DNA of 64,000 nt from Echinostoma caproni. Its lineage: Eukaryota > Platyhelminthes > Trematoda > Plagiorchiida > Echinostomatidae. The translations under genes were made by a program, and so were the position numbers. Shown here piece by piece: positions 11,261-25,779 of this stretch. Below the pieces are notes generated by a model that was not told the DNA's origin, made no database searches, and saw nothing but the letters and a program-made list of their open reading frames with translations. Each line of letters starts with the position of its first letter. The stretch's first letter is position 1. The DNA lies in assembly GCA_900618425.1 (NCBI GenBank), contig UZAN01039713.1:55075-119074 (forward strand), in the 5' to 3' direction.

Positions 11261-13920
11261 ATGTGTTTAAAGGTGAAGTATGAAGGATGGCCAGTTCCAA
11301 TGAATCAATAACAATTATCCCACAACATCCCTCACAAGAAACTGGTAATTCAGCGCGAATTAAAAAAATGCGTTTAAAAGGGCCTGGATTTTGACAGCAA
11401 AGCATTTTGTCATTGGCAGCGGAGAGTACCCGCCTTTCCTTATTTGTTCGTTGCAGTGTGGGCGTATTGCCTTGGTTTCTCGTGTGAGCCGCAAACAGGA
11501 AGCTTCAAACAAATCAGCCAGATATGCAAACTTCTGAAAAATCGTTTGGTTACTGTCTGACCTCTGATAATGCTTGGTGGTTGTGAGATCCAATCCTAAT
11601 TAAAACTATTGCAAAGGTTATGTAGAGAAAGGATGATATTTCATGAAGATCGGGACTGGAGGATTGTATGCAAAGTCTTCTTCCAATTTCGGTGGAGAAC
11701 TCCTTCCGCTCAGTTCGGGTATTTCATATTAAACCATCATGGAGCAGTAATAAGTGCAAGCATTCCCAACAAATACTAAAGTATTACCTTAGACAAACGC
11801 ATAATTTTATCTTATCAGGCAGATAACATATCGTGATGTACAATCCAGTTAAAAACTGGATACAAAATCAATTATGTTTTATCAATTTATACTTTCAAAA
11901 TAAAATGGTTTTGGGAAGAACAGAAATTGCCATGCAATATTATAAGTGTGGATTCGACCTTTTTGTACAAATTCATCTTTGAGCTAAAACAGAGAATGAA
12001 TTTCATAATTGGGTTATGGAATGTATTTTAGCAGAATTTTATTTTTTCGCTCGCAGACATTTGTGTATTAGCCAGCAAGGGGATGCTACTTTGTTGTGTT
12101 ATAAACAGTGGTCACATGGAACAAACATTTTGTCACCCACGCATAAGAAACAAACCACAATGATATAAAATATACGGTGAAGAGTGATACTCAAAGACTG
12201 ACGAATCATAAAAATGATGACCTTTTGCATTGGGTTTGCTGTTCCGATATTCACCATCTTGAGGAAGATATACATCGGAGCTTACTAGCATTTCTTTCTT
12301 TCTGAGACCAAAGGTGATATTCGCCGTTGCCTGTCCATTTATTCAATCGTCGATGTTACTCAGGATTTTGATGGTGCTGAGTTAGAATAACTAGGAGAAA
12401 TTTAGCATCTGCATACATTGTTTCGTAGTATAAAGCTGTATATTGTACAGACAGAATGCTATAGCTCCTGGTGTGGCTGGCATCCAATACCGCTTGTTAC
12501 TTGAATTTCAACCATGATGTACAAGGGCTAGAAAGTCTCCAGCACTGCAGAGAAATGCGTAGTAATTTTGCCTGAATTGTAGTCTTCTTCACATGTTAAA
12601 ATTGCATAGAAGCCGTTTGTTTACTATGCATTCTGGGTGAACCTTTCATGCAAACATCACTAAATCAATCCGGAGAACGTCTTTCTTTAAATACACGTTT
12701 CAAACCATGCTATGCCTTATCCCGAATAACCTGGACAAACAACTGTGTGATCTTTGTAAATCTCACATCTGGTCTCCAGGTGAAGTCGATTCTAATAGTC
12801 TGTAATGTACACCTTTTTCTTTCTCCAAAAATGCTTTCCTTTATCAGTAATATCTAATGAGATTCACTGAGATGAATCAGACTCAATGAGCTCGAGTTTG
12901 TTTGTCAATCTGTTCCGTTTGACATCTAGATGAGATGTCTTAAATTATCACAAAAGCGGATTAGGAGTCATATTCTCAGTTCTCGGTCACATAAACCCCA
13001 TATCTTTATCTAAAAAGCGCAAATGTTCTGTGCTGTGTGTTTGTCTACAGGGTTCACAACTTCCGCTTCCACTTTTGTACACATTAGTACACAACTTTAC
13101 GAAGAAACCATAACGTGTGCAGCAGTGTGCAATACTTAGATGCTCAAGGATTTGTACAGACTGTTTCTCAATTGAATTGATATTACGTCTTCAACCAAAC
13201 ATGCTCAAAGTAAAAACATCACTGAGTTCCTACATCAATTCCATCGGGATATATGTTCTTGGGGGAGGTTTGTAAATGAAAAAATGCTGTTTATCCTTTT
13301 TATAAAGCATTGAAAACAAACGTGAAATGTCCAGTTGCATTTGCCCTTTCATTCTGGTAACCGTTTAAGTCTTCATGCTGTTCGGTCTCCACGAATTTTC
13401 GCAGATTCAATAAAGATGGTTCCGTTTAGAGGAAATTGAAGTGACAGTCTGGATACTTTTAGAAGCTAAAACAGAACAATCTCCATTCATGAATTTTTCA
13501 TGCGTTTGACAATACGACTTCTGGGAACATTATGAGAACAGCTGTAATGAAAGACCGATTGTTCTTTTTTGGTACTAGGGGACGTGATGTGATTAGTTAC
13601 TTTCGTGTAAACTCACTACAGACAACTAGTCACATACAGTCAACTAGTTGAATTTACCAGAATTTGACAAAATGCCTGAAAAAATTGATAGGATCACAAC
13701 AAGTATATGCTCTATTCATCTTGTTAGATAGTCTCCCAAGTATTTTAACCCCGATTGTAGAGTTATTTGAATCAAACAAAACCTTAGTAATTGTTTGTTT
13801 TATTTCATTTTCCACTCCTTTTATTATATACTAAATAGTACAATTTTAAGGAGGAGGAACGCGACTCAAAGTGCTACCAGACAACGCAGAAAGCAGAGAG
13901 TCAGTGGTGGTGGTAGTTGT
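11261..13920. other. No recognisable gene
   Basis: Short random-looking frames only. A pair of CAACTAGT direct repeats lies near 13,623-13,648; it has no evident meaning. Confidence 0.45.
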
Positions 13921-13995
13921 GGTAAGAATCGAACCCCAGGTCTTACTCGGTGACAATGTGGTGACGTCAACATCAAATCATCACCGTTCAGATGA
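13921..13995 (-). repeat. tRNA-like fragment with B-box motif
   Basis: On the minus strand GGGGTTCGATTC (13,926-13,937) matches the RNA polymerase III B box well. A TGACGTCA palindrome (13,962-13,969) lies upstream of it, as in the fragment near 7.0 kb. A GGTGGTGGTAGTTGTGG low-complexity stretch follows on the plus-strand left side (about 13,905-13,922). No tRNA cloverleaf can be completed and no A box is clear, so a decayed tRNA-derived SINE is likelier than a tRNA gene. Confidence 0.35.
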
Positions 13996-16900
13996 GATTT
14001 GCATGTGGTAAATTACTGGATACATAAAAACAACCTGTCACTGTGACTTATGTCCATTCTTAACTGCCGAAATATGAAAAGTATGAATTGATCCAAGGAA
14101 CTGCCCACTATGAAACGAAAACAACTCAAGTGTTTCTAAATCAGACAGAAAAGCTTTGTATTTTATGGGGCAATTTATAATCATGATACGCTGTCTAAAA
14201 TATTTCGATTCCAGAGAGATTTCGTGATTCTTATAGAACAAAGAGGAATTGTTTAGACAGTAATAGCAGATGCTTCAATGAGCTATCGAAAGATGTTCAA
14301 ACGTATGCGGCAGTTGAACAATAACAGAGTGAAGAGTCACGTGCTGTTTTTTTCCAGACGTTTTGCTGAAAAGAAAATATCAAAAAGTTACTCCTCTGTG
14401 CAAATCCTCAAGAGATACTGATAGGATAACTTGCTGAAATCTGAGAATAATTAATAGACAAATTTTAAATGAGAGAATCAGAAAAATTGAAATATCTTTG
14501 TTTAAGGACAGTCATTTGCGAATCAGCCAGGCATATGTGAGCAAATTAAATTTCAATCGAACGAAACGACCATTGCCTGAGAGGGTTCAACAGCATACAG
14601 CTCCGTTCTAAGCATGTTAACCACTTTTTGTTTTGTATATAAAAAAATGTTGGTTTCTAAATCGGTTCAGGGGTATAAGCTTCCGCACCTGTAGTTCAAC
14701 TGCATTACACCGGTTCGTTGCCGGGTATTAGGTTTTTGTGAAAAATAATTGATGAGATCCCATCTGGGTTGTTATAATTATCTAGACAAAACGCGTGATT
14801 TAACTATTAACGCATTCGGCTTGCGTCCGAAAAGTTTAGAAACATGTTACTTGCTTAGGTGTTTGATATAAGGGAAAATATAGATTATCCCCTTTTCATC
14901 TATCTTACATTCTCATTCGCTTCTTGAAGCCAATCATCCAGAAGTCAGTTTGATGATCTGAATGAATGTTCTAGTGAGAACTGCATCACCTGATTCCGAA
15001 AAGAAAAAATATTTGCCAAAGCGGGCTGGTTAATACTTCCACATAAGGCAGAATTGCAAACCACTTAAACAGGTCAAATAACTGTAAATTGGGCTTATCT
15101 GTGCCGACTCTTGCAGACATAATATACTTCATAACATGGCTTTACCGGACGACCATTGCCTATGGCAACCATTGGACTAGAGGTTTCAACAGATAGTCAG
15201 TTTTGTGACAGCAAATGAGCTTTAGACTCGATAAAGTTATCAGTTTTCAACAACGTTCACACAAAATTTGGATTTTTCCTTAGGACAGAGCTAAGCTGAA
15301 CATGGTCTTGAGGTGAGCAAAATGCCAAGGGGATCAGTTGGTCTACGAATTGTAGTGTGGCAGGTAGTGTCATACTTGAAATTACGACAAATATCTGATA
15401 ATAGAATACCTCAAGTGACACTCATTTTGTAGTCAAAAGACCTCCTCTTCTTGAACGCGCAGGGGTTTACGAACGTATGTCCTGAATGAATGAATGACAG
15501 CCTACATGTCTCATAATATCGTCCTCAGTTTTATGTATCCCAAGCATGATGAATACGGAAGTATAAAAGTTAATAAAATCTGTCAACGTTGTTTATTCCT
15601 GGATATAGCTTATGAATGGAAGATATATAATAGTCTTAAAATTTTAATCAAAAAGAATCTCCAATAAACCACGGAGTTTGAATTGATCAGATGTAACATT
15701 AGTTGATATTGTGAGACACAACAGGTCATTCATTAGGGGAAAACAAGCACACACTGATACAGTGATTACAATGTTCCATTGATAACTAAAGAGGAAAACA
15801 TGCCACAAATTTGACGGAACATTATTGATGTTTATACGTCATTGGTCAGTAAAGGTGCCAATGCTAGCGGTTGAAACATAATTTTGTCTTCAATCCCATG
15901 GCAGGAGATTGTATTTCGGTTTTTAGTTATTTGGATACAGTTTCTTTCCTCCTCAAAAATGCTTTCTTGCAACCTGAAAGATGTTTGAAAATGTGCCGAA
16001 ACCCCCAGCATTCAGGAAAACTGATCAATCATACATAATCACATTTATTTAAGGTTAACATTTATCCATGACTTATTTCTAATAGCAAATAAACATTGGT
16101 TGACGATTTCCTTGAGACCTGGAGTTGTTGGGCACCTACATTCATTACTAAATGTTTTATTTGCCTAATACTGACGGTAATTGTGGAATGATCAAATTCT
16201 TTTCCAAAAAAAAATAATTTCACACGTTTCGTTTTTTTGAAGCTGTCAGTGTGTTCCACCAAACATAAATTAACCATTCTAGTTTTACCATGTTTTCGTG
16301 AATGTAAAATACCTTTGTGGTGTATTTACAACGATTGAAAAAGGATTTCAGAATGCAATAACCCATTAACGTGCGCCTCCTAATTTTGGATGAGGCTTGT
16401 TTTAACTTAAGTGGTACCAACGATCACACTAAACCCAGACATCATATACAATATGTCAACGTGTCACATTTCTAGTTCAGTTTCATGATGTATGATTGCA
16501 TAAATGTTTAGCTTATTGCTCAGCTCCACAAACATAACATATGCCTGAGTTAATTATAAGAGGCATTTTAACTCCAAGCAGAGTTACAAGAATTGGAAAG
16601 ACCTCACAGTGGCAGAGAAGAAACCAAAATATTTCCTTGGTTTAATCGATTCATTTTACGAAAGTAAATGTCAAGAGAAACCCAAAATAGTATTATAACT
16701 TCTTGAAATTTCCATATCAAGTTTACATATTAAAAAGGCACCCTAGCTGTGTACTAGTAGGGTTACGTTCGCTTCGAACTTTGCTCAACCTCCTGTCACT
16801 GTCTAGGTGCACTCTGGTTTGACTTTATCGGAACTCGCGTTTTTAGGTGAATGTATTCGTTGTTATATGAATACAGAACAACGCGTTTTGAATTACTGTG

Positions 16901-19900
16901 CTTACTTAAAATAAGTATTCTTTAAAATACAGTACATACATTATCATATAATTCATCTTTTAACTTATCTCTTTCGTCTGCTTATCCTGCAGGTATTATA
17001 TGGACAGGATATAATTATTTTTGATTTTTCCTCCAATATCTTCGGTACAGTTTACAATGTAATCTAAGCTAATTCATTTATGTTTGTGTAACTAAGTCCC
17101 AATCTGCATTCATTCTAATAATTGTTGAATCAGCATTCAAATCCCCAAAGAAACATTTATAACCAACGTCTAAATTCACTCAACACAAGCATGTTCTGGA
17201 AGAAAGATACATTTAAATTATGAAGCGATCGAAGCCTTGTTGGAATCTGAGTCCAACTTTATAAATATTGCCACATAGCTCGTTTGATAAAACGTGTGCT
17301 GTTTAACAGCGTATATAGCGCCAATGCTTGGGTTGAAATTTCACCGATGGTGCTGATTTTTTATTGCAATCCATGGATTACACAAGTTGCTTTCTTTAAA
17401 CTGCCAAACCACACAATTTGAAAACGGCATGTATTCATTTATGAATATAATCATTCAATAATACAAATATAACTGTAGTGAAAAATTGATAACTGACATT
17501 ATCATTCCACATCCCAATTACGATGAGATAAGAATATTGCAGTGATTGTTGGGTATGTTTTTGTGTTAAAGTGGACCGTCCAAGTTTGTTCTGCCTATCA
17601 AGTCAATAAAGCTACTGGGCCATTCAGTATTATTCCGTATGCGATACTTAAAATATTATATCTCTTTCTTTTCGGGTCATGACAACCTTCAAACGGGGAC
17701 GCTTTTATTCGGAGTAGGGTTAAATTTGAATACCGTACACCTCTGAAATACACAACAAGATTTCATCTCATCTGATAGAGTGGAGTCCTTGGGGTCTTGT
17801 GTGAATAACCCTAAGTAACGTTTGGCTTTTAGTGATCTGTTTTACGATCCGTAGAGAAGAAAAACAATTTTACGTTCCTAAACCAGATCGGGTGAAACTG
17901 TTCTATTCGGTTGGGTAACTGTGAGTGAGTTTAAACAAAACCTTCAATATTCGCACTGTGATAATGAAGAAGTGCAATAAATGACGACGTATTACAATTG
18001 AATTGCCTAACACCTATTAAACAAATATAGTCGGTACGGCACCACAAGAACAATTATCATATTAGATAAGTGACTACCACTTGAAGCAAATGGGCTTTGT
18101 GTCTGCTGTCCAGATCTGTCTGATGTTATCAATAATCATAAACTGAATATTTAAATTATTCCTCATTGTACATATCATTCTCAAATCTAAGAGGAAAACA
18201 ACGAACAGTAAACTTGTTCCTGATATTCTGCGTCCTGCGTTCTTTTAAAATTCAATTGTTGAAACAGGTTGTTACATTCGCACAACAGAGGACCTGATAG
18301 AACTTTGTTTATTGAATTCGGATCAGTCGATATTTTTTCATTTGAAAGCGCCACTCTACATGAGTGAACGCTTCAGTTTCTCACGAAATCCTAAAGGTTG
18401 ATCTTTATACAACTCACAATTCAGCTTTCAGTATGCGCAGATTTCAAAAACACAAATCAACATGCGTTTTTCGTCAAATCGAAAACTTGGTAAATTTACA
18501 CGGTTCAAGCAAAATGGGAATCAGGTAAGGTTGGATACAACAACTAATGCGCATTTACTGATAGGATCCATAAGTTGTTTGAACTGCGTTCTGATACCGG
18601 ATTGAAAAATAAATATGAAAAGTCGTGATATGGACTGTAAGTCTTACCATAATTTCTGATGTCTTCGGATTTTGACATCGATACACTTGGTGAAACCTGC
18701 GCAATAAACATACACAGCAAAATTTTATGCAGTTTGAAACCTGAGGAAATAAGGAGACGTCAGAACTAAGCGTGGCTAACAAACGTTATTCTCCAAATTG
18801 ATAATAAGCAGCGTCCATAAAAATACTTGTATTCATTAGTGAAATGATCATAGTAAACTATCGTCTAAAAGCTTAGAATTGTGAAAGTAATTAAAAAATC
18901 ATTCTTGAACGCGGATGGGATTTTGTGGACACTTTTATTAAGAACATGGAAGATGCAGGATGGGTTGTAACAGAAAACGAAGCATTTTAGTGGCCGATAA
19001 GTATTAATGTGAGGCTCACTAAGTTCATCAAATCTGTGATGAACAAAAAACATACAAAAAATCAGTATTCAATCTAGTAAACCGCACGTAAATGTTTTGG
19101 GAAAGAGAAAGAAACCTCGTGGGTTTTCTGGGGATAATTTCGTCTTGGGACCGGATGTGGAATTCGGTTTTCCATGACACAGTTAGCGCGCAAATTGCAA
19201 TTATAACAAATGTGAATTTTGCAAATACACCTCGATAGTGACAGTTATCAAAAATGTACCTCATCAACGCGACAAATTTCACTGTATCCAATTCGATACA
19301 TACGGGAGGTTAAAAAGTACTGAGAATTTACTTTTCCTACAACTCATTAAGCGGAATATATAGATTTGCTTCATTTGACAAGTGAACTCAAATACCTTGG
19401 AAAAATAGGTCGACAGATCAGGTTTCTCCGTCCATTGCATTGATTCTTTACCACTAGTGAGAATAAATGAGTGAGGCGAACTCAATTTTTTGGGGTGAAT
19501 CAATATGGACTCTCTTCTGCTAGGCGTTTAATAACGGCTTCCAATCCGATTAAGTCTGCTTTAGTCTAATTTGATACATCATTTATCAAAAAGGGATTGA
19601 AAAACGTTGCGGATAATCCGCTCGGCTCATTCTATTTANNNNNTCTAATTCAACTACCGTGTTAGGTCGGTTATCTAAGTCACGGTTTGTCTCTGTGGTA
19701 AATGTTCTGCTAATTAGGCAATAATTTGGGTTTATTTTGACATCGAAGCACTTTGGCAAGTCAGGAACTGAGTCCTTGGATTTATGCACCTCTAGAAGCC
19801 ATTGCCTTTCCACTTCAAACGTATTCCAGATACTCTTGAATGTGCAATCTGTTTACGGCCCAGTTACAATACACAGCGATCATACATCGAGCCGCACACA

Positions 19901-22900
19901 TAAAGGTGAACCTTTTGAGGTCAATATCCATGTCTCTTAAAATGTATTTTGGTTCCTTCAGGATGAGAAATGTTATGTGAGTAGTTTCTAACAGCATTAT
20001 ATTTCAAAGTATTTAGGCCGGGAAATGTTTATTAATGGTCGTATTTACTTCGCACCAACGGAAAGAATGTTAAATCAATGCAAATGCTTGTATTGACGAG
20101 AAAAGCACCCCAATAGAGCGGCAATCATTTCTTAGAAGGAATGAAGTTTCATGCAGTTTTACCTAACATATTTTTCAACTTCGAGCTGTAAATTTTGATC
20201 CAATGCACAACTTCTGTGCAACTTCAAACAAGAGAACTAAGAGCAATGCAGTGGACGATACATTTCGGAAGAATTGCTCTTCATTCATAGCTGTCGGTAC
20301 ACACGAATGATAATGGAAACTGAAATGTATTTTTCAAACTGGGAGTCAAGTTGCTTGAGGTCAATCAATATCTATATACACAACGAAGCTCACTAATGAA
20401 TAACTGAACGAAGTGGTTGGTGAGTAAGCTATAGATGCGTACCAATTGTTAGCTGCCTAGAGATAAACGAGTAAAGCAGAACGTAGACTCAAGATAGTTA
20501 TATCGCGAGTTCCTTTGACGAGTGTGAATCGGCATCCCACTCTCAGAATGTGGTGGCATTATTGAAAAAAATTGAAGCAGACGTATTAAGTGTTCCGTAT
20601 CATTCTTCATCGAATCTGACAAGCAATAAATCAAGCGGTAAGTGTTTTCAATAAATAATTGTACATGAAACTCCACAGCCAACATGAATAACAGTTATTT
20701 TGTCAGTGGTTTGATAGAATAACCAAAGATAGATAAGAAACGTATAATCTGTGTGTGGATAACCGATTCCGTGAATAACCGAATTCCCGTAGGGCGTTCA
20801 GAGTGAGGTCATTCGGTTATCGCGTTGAAACCAGTCGTCGCTATTCAAATTTAAATTCCGTATTATATATGAAACCGGAAAATTGGGAAAAAACATCAAG
20901 AGATAAATTATTGTACAACAACAATACCTTTGAGCTTGTGTCAATATCTCTATTCCCAACAACCCAATATTAACATGTAATGACATTCACACTATCTCTC
21001 CTTGGCTCACGTTTGATCTAGAACACTGAGAAGCGTTTGAACAATTATTCAATCCGTGATTTTGATACGTAAAACATCTTTGGTCAGTAAATTAAAGACC
21101 CCTCTCTTTATCATAATGTTTTATGGTATTGATTAAAGACCTAGCATTTATCGATTTATTCTACGACGCATTTGTAAAGAGTTTGGGTTCAATTTTGTAA
21201 CTATAGCATCACACGTGTGCACTATGATCACCACTCACGTTTACAATGCTTGCAGATCATATTAACATAAGTCGGCTTCTTCGCGGAATGAGAGCGCGAC
21301 AGCCGTAGCAACCACATTGCTAACTCTCAAGTGAGCATCACTATTCCAAATACATCCGTATACATTAGGAAATTTTTCCCTTTTGTGCGAGTCACGCCCT
21401 GTGCGGTGTCTTGGGGTTCGTTTCACGCAGTTCGACCTGAATACAACTGTAAACGTCAATGTGAAAAGAAAATCGATTATACAACCAAGAATGTATTACC
21501 AAGTGTTCAGACGGACTCACACCTGAGATTGTGCATAATATCTTCGTGTCGTTTTGTCAACATTTATGCAAACGCTTGTTTAAAGCATTTTTTGTTTGGA
21601 TTTTACAAATCGCATTTCCTGAGTGAAATAACATGCCAAAGTGCTGACAAACTATGAAGGATTAACCAAGAACTAACAGCAGAATTGACCAGTTGCGGGT
21701 GGAGTGGCAGATTTCCTCAAATTGGTGAGTTTTCGGACCTCACCAAACTGGAGGTACGCGGAAGTTTGGAATCCGTCAATCACCGAGTCGAACTTAGTAT
21801 TCTCATAGTTGGAACGAGCAGTCAAATGCATTTCGTTCATCATTCCGCAGTTTCATTCAGCACAAAGTGCACTTTAATCATGGTGGAATAAATTATCACT
21901 GATGAAGAGAAAGTCACCACTAAAACAGAAAATTATTCGGCGAAGTAGCAAGTGCCTTTGGGAAATGGAATAATATAAACTTTTGGCGTCCGGCTAGAAA
22001 ACTTGAGAGCTTCATAGATGTGATAGAGAATAAAGTTGAAGAATAGAGTGAGAGAAGTAAAATTGTGGTGTACTTTTCCCAATCAATAACCTTACATTTC
22101 ATGAATAACAGTGGACTATTTTCCATTTGGAAGACGTGGTCTGAGGAAACCTACATACCCCATTATTTCCAGTTTGGGTGTGAGTGTTTCACCTCCTTGA
22201 GTGTACACGCTCGGGTACACTGTGGGGCTACAGGCGTTTGAGGATTCGGGTCAGACAAGAGATTATGGTAATGATGACGCTGATGTGGAACTATTCTAAC
22301 AACAACAATTTATATAAACTTACACTGGAAATACAAACTGTGAGGATCCTCCAGCAACTTATTTTTAATAATAGTAAAGTAGTGAACCCAAACAACTTAA
22401 AAGACCATTGCAACCAATTCGTAAATCAACTCTGAAAAATAGTTTCAAGGTGAGTAACATTCATCCAGGGGCATGTTTTGATCTTCACATTATGGTCTAC
22501 ATCTTGCAGTATAAATAAAAACTGAATACACAAAGTCGGTTTTGAATGGTCTGCATGGAGTTCCATCTAAGAAAACAAACTCGTGAAATAGAATTGATGT
22601 TGTTTTACATGGGCCAACTCTTTCAAATGCAGCAGAATTAACAAATATGGGGAAAACAAAAGGAGCATGTTGTTCATGCATGAAAGCAAAATGCGAGTCG
22701 CGTGATCCGCCTTGTCGCAAAACGTTGTACTCTTGCCTATCCATTGTTTCTATCGTATCACGTGGATTGCACAGCTGCTCTTATGCAGGTTTGGAGATCG
22801 CGGAATAATTATAATTTTTTGAAGTACTTTATTAGGACATGCGGCTTGCTTTTTGTTATTTTGTTTTCACATTATTAGGTTATACACAATCCTTCACACC

Positions 22901-23635
22901 AGTGATATTTGCTCTTAGTGAACAACTTTGTTCATGAACCACCTGGTGCCTCAACAAACATCAATGCCGATCAACTAATTCTGAAGGCAGTATTTAATTC
23001 GACTTACTCTCCACGAAGAGCGTCTTGTACAGGCCAGGATTATTACTGATTTATTTTGTTCACGTGAGTCAACTACTGCTGGGCATTCATATTTCATGCT
23101 CGGAGGATATAGCTTTTAAAGGTTAATTTTTCCGTGTTGATTAAACCATTATAGCTGCTACCATTTTATTCTAGGGGCCCACACCGTACTATATAATTGC
23201 GATAAAGAAACGTGCAGCCAAAGCTTGTATAATGCCATGTATACATTCCAGCGAACGTTTCATGATGACAATCTTTATTGCAGACAATTGTCTTAGAACC
23301 TGCCTTAAATTATATTTATTATCTATATATTATTCATGTAAACCATATGCCGCATTTTGCAGTTATCTGTTTTCAAAAACATAATGTATGCAAAGGATGG
23401 AATATCTTTGAATAAACAGGAAATAATTAATATTAGCAACTATTATAATAAAATTATTCTGGCCATACATCAAAACTTGTCTGGTGTTGCTCACTTTCAG
23501 AGCATGATGAAAGTGGTTATTTGACACCTCCCGTACGGAAAAATATGCATTTTAAACTTCCGAGAATTTCGCCAAAGAGTTTCATATAAACCTAACACAC
23601 TAGCACAGTGTTGACCAAGCTAGTTTTGAGTGATC
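13996..23635. other. Long stretch without recognisable features
   Basis: About 9.6 kb of AT-rich DNA. Open frames are short, mostly under 90 codons and 108 codons at most (21,331-21,657), and none matches a family I know. A 5-base N gap lies at 19,639-19,643. This could be intron or intergenic sequence, or very old repeats beyond recognition. Confidence 0.45.
19639..19643. other. Assembly gap (5 N)
   Basis: Five undetermined bases, indicating a small unresolved join or ambiguous consensus. Confidence 0.99.
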
Positions 23636-23639
23636 CATC

Positions 23640-23725
23640 CGCCGGTCTTCAGTGCGTCATGTGAAATACTTGCGAACTATTGATGGACCCGGGCAGACAG
23701 GTGTTCAACCAATTGGGCTATCGGA
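23640..23725 (-). repeat. tRNA-like fragment with A-box motif (candidate SINE remnant)
   Basis: On the minus strand ATAGCCCAATTGGTTGAACA (about 23,702-23,721) resembles a tRNA D-arm and A box (TRGCNNARTNGGTT). About 44 bases downstream the sequence ATAGTTCGCAAGT sits where the B box is expected, but only the GTTCG core is preserved. Spacing is tRNA-like. It is too divergent to be a functional tRNA. Confidence 0.35.
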
Positions 23726-24325
23726 TTTATTAGATTACCTTCTGCTCTTAAAAGCGATTTGTATCAGAGTCGAAATTATAATCTTGGAACATCAGGTAGA
23801 TTGCAGACGTTTTTTCTATAGATAAACAGTCAAGTGACTGTTGGAAGATTCGATTCAATTTCGAAAGTGAACACATCGTGCATGAAGCGTGACATGAAAA
23901 GAATGAAAATGTAGTTACGTTGTGAATGTTTCCAACCGAGTTGAACGATAGTCCGTCTGAAAGTGACTTTTATCGAGAACTTTACGTCCGCCATTTCATG
24001 TTCCGGGACAGTGGGCTGATCAAACCATTAGTCTGAAAAAGGCAGACGTGATTTATTTTTATAGAGATTAACAAACGCTTACATCAAACGAAACAGTTTT
24101 ATTCGTTTTGATAGACCAACAAAGCTTAGCACAAAGGTTTGGAAAACTTCGAAAACTCAACACTTTAGGAAGCCCCACTTTTACCGATTAGGTTACATAG
24201 ACCAAGTTATCTCTCACAAATGGATAATTATAAACGTTCAGTTTTGGTTGTAGCTGAATATGTTGGTTCTTTCCATTCGAAAATGCTAATACGTATTTAC
24301 TAGAGCATATGTTTGGTGTATCTCA
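23726..24325. other. No recognisable feature
   Basis: AT-rich spacer next to the 3' side of element E2. No poly(A) or microsatellite tail marking the E2 terminus was seen here. Confidence 0.4.
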
Positions 24326-24327
24326 AT

Positions 24328-25690
24328 TCATATAATTGATTGTAAAAGGATTATTTTAGATAAAAACAGTGTTCGGTGTACTGGTGTTGTCTTCCTCGTG
24401 GAACATGTGCTTCGAAAATATTCGCATAAACGTTGGAGATTTACCAGTAATCGATTCAAAACTGTCTGAGTGACTTGGAAATTTCTCAATAAATAATAAT
24501 CGCTACCACTGTCACCAGGGAGAAATTTTAAATATGACTGTCTATTATGTAACAGTGGGCTATTATCCAGGAAAATGAAGTTTGTCTTTGTTAAATGGCA
24601 TTTTGGTACTGTCATTCCTCTTCTGATAGCCTCAAATGTAGCAGAAAGACGACGCAATTTAGCAAGCATTTCAGGGGACACCTGCCAAATTGCGTTAAAA
24701 TTGACGGAAAGTCGTTTGGAGTCGAACTCTGTTGTGCCTCACTGGTTAGCGCCTACCGATCTCGCTGCAGTCATGGGTCCCGGGCCTGAATTGAGTACTC
24801 GGTGTATGGACGTTTATATGTGGCTAACGGACGTGGAAACAAAGCCGGCTCAAACGATCCAAAACAAGTTTAAGCAGTCGAACCTGCTCTACCGTAATGG
24901 GTGATGCACTGGAACAGTTTGCGGAGCAACTCAAATCTCTGCGAATGACTACTTCCAGATCCTTCTCAGATAGAGCATGAGGCAGAGATTCGTATCCGAC
25001 AGTGTAGGAAAAACGACCACTGTAACTTAGTGATACGACTTTACATTTGGTAGCGTTGAATTCCATGTCATTGGAGACAGACCGTATTTGGACTTCGTCA
25101 AGGCCGTCCGGGAGATCAAATGAATCTTCTGGTTTTGTTATTGTCCTCCATATGATGGCGTCGTCAGCAGAGTTTCTGGTTCGAGGACGTATGAAGGGTC
25201 ATTTATAAAGACAAAGAAAAAACGTAGGCCTACTGCAGATCCCTGTGGAACCCCACGGTTAGCATCTATTGCATCGAAAGGTGAATCGGAAACATGAATT
25301 GACATGTTACGTAGGCGAAGAAATCCCTCGATCCAACCACGTACGAGTTCACGGATTCCACAGTTTTATCGCTTTCGTATCAATATTTAATAATTTACCC
25401 TATGCAGTGCTACTCCTTTACCTTAGTCTATAGCATGAGTCCAATCATATCTAGCCGAAATCACGTTAGTTGCGAATGAACGATTTTTTCGAAGCCAAAG
25501 TTGGGCTGGAGATAGTAAGCCATTATTCTCTTGATGATTCATTACAGAATCTACAACATTAGATTCCATCACTTTGGACAACCCTGGAGGGAGAGTGAAG
25601 GTCAGTAGTTGGTAGAGTTACTACCACCTCCACCTTTTTAATTGGTGGAATGACACCTTTTTTTACACATCTGAGGAAGTACAGTGTATT
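24328..25690 (-). pseudogene. E2 reverse transcriptase and C-terminal domain remnant
   Basis: Near 25,665 PQMCKKRCHSTN matches the P..WK...I.PI motif, and NSTNY*PSLSL follows as the usual NYRPISL. After a deletion the palm resumes: GWIEGFLRL, RGVPQGSAVGL (about 25,260-25,225) and FVFIND. The catalytic box reads ADDAIIWRT (25,168 leftwards) with both aspartates intact. The thumb FNATKCKVVSLSYS and SEKDLEVVIRRDLSCSANC follow. The C-terminal domain at 24,681-24,328 includes LRRLSATFEAIRRG and RNFQVTQTVLNRL, the equivalent of R..F..R....WN.LP. The first palm motif (FSKAFDRV type) was not found, so the enzyme is dead. Confidence 0.85.
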
Positions 25691-25779
25691 TAAACAATTT
25701 TCGTTAGAGTTTACTTAGAAGAACGTCATGATGATCAACTTTGGGCAATGAAGTCAACCATAATTAGAACGTAGGTGAA

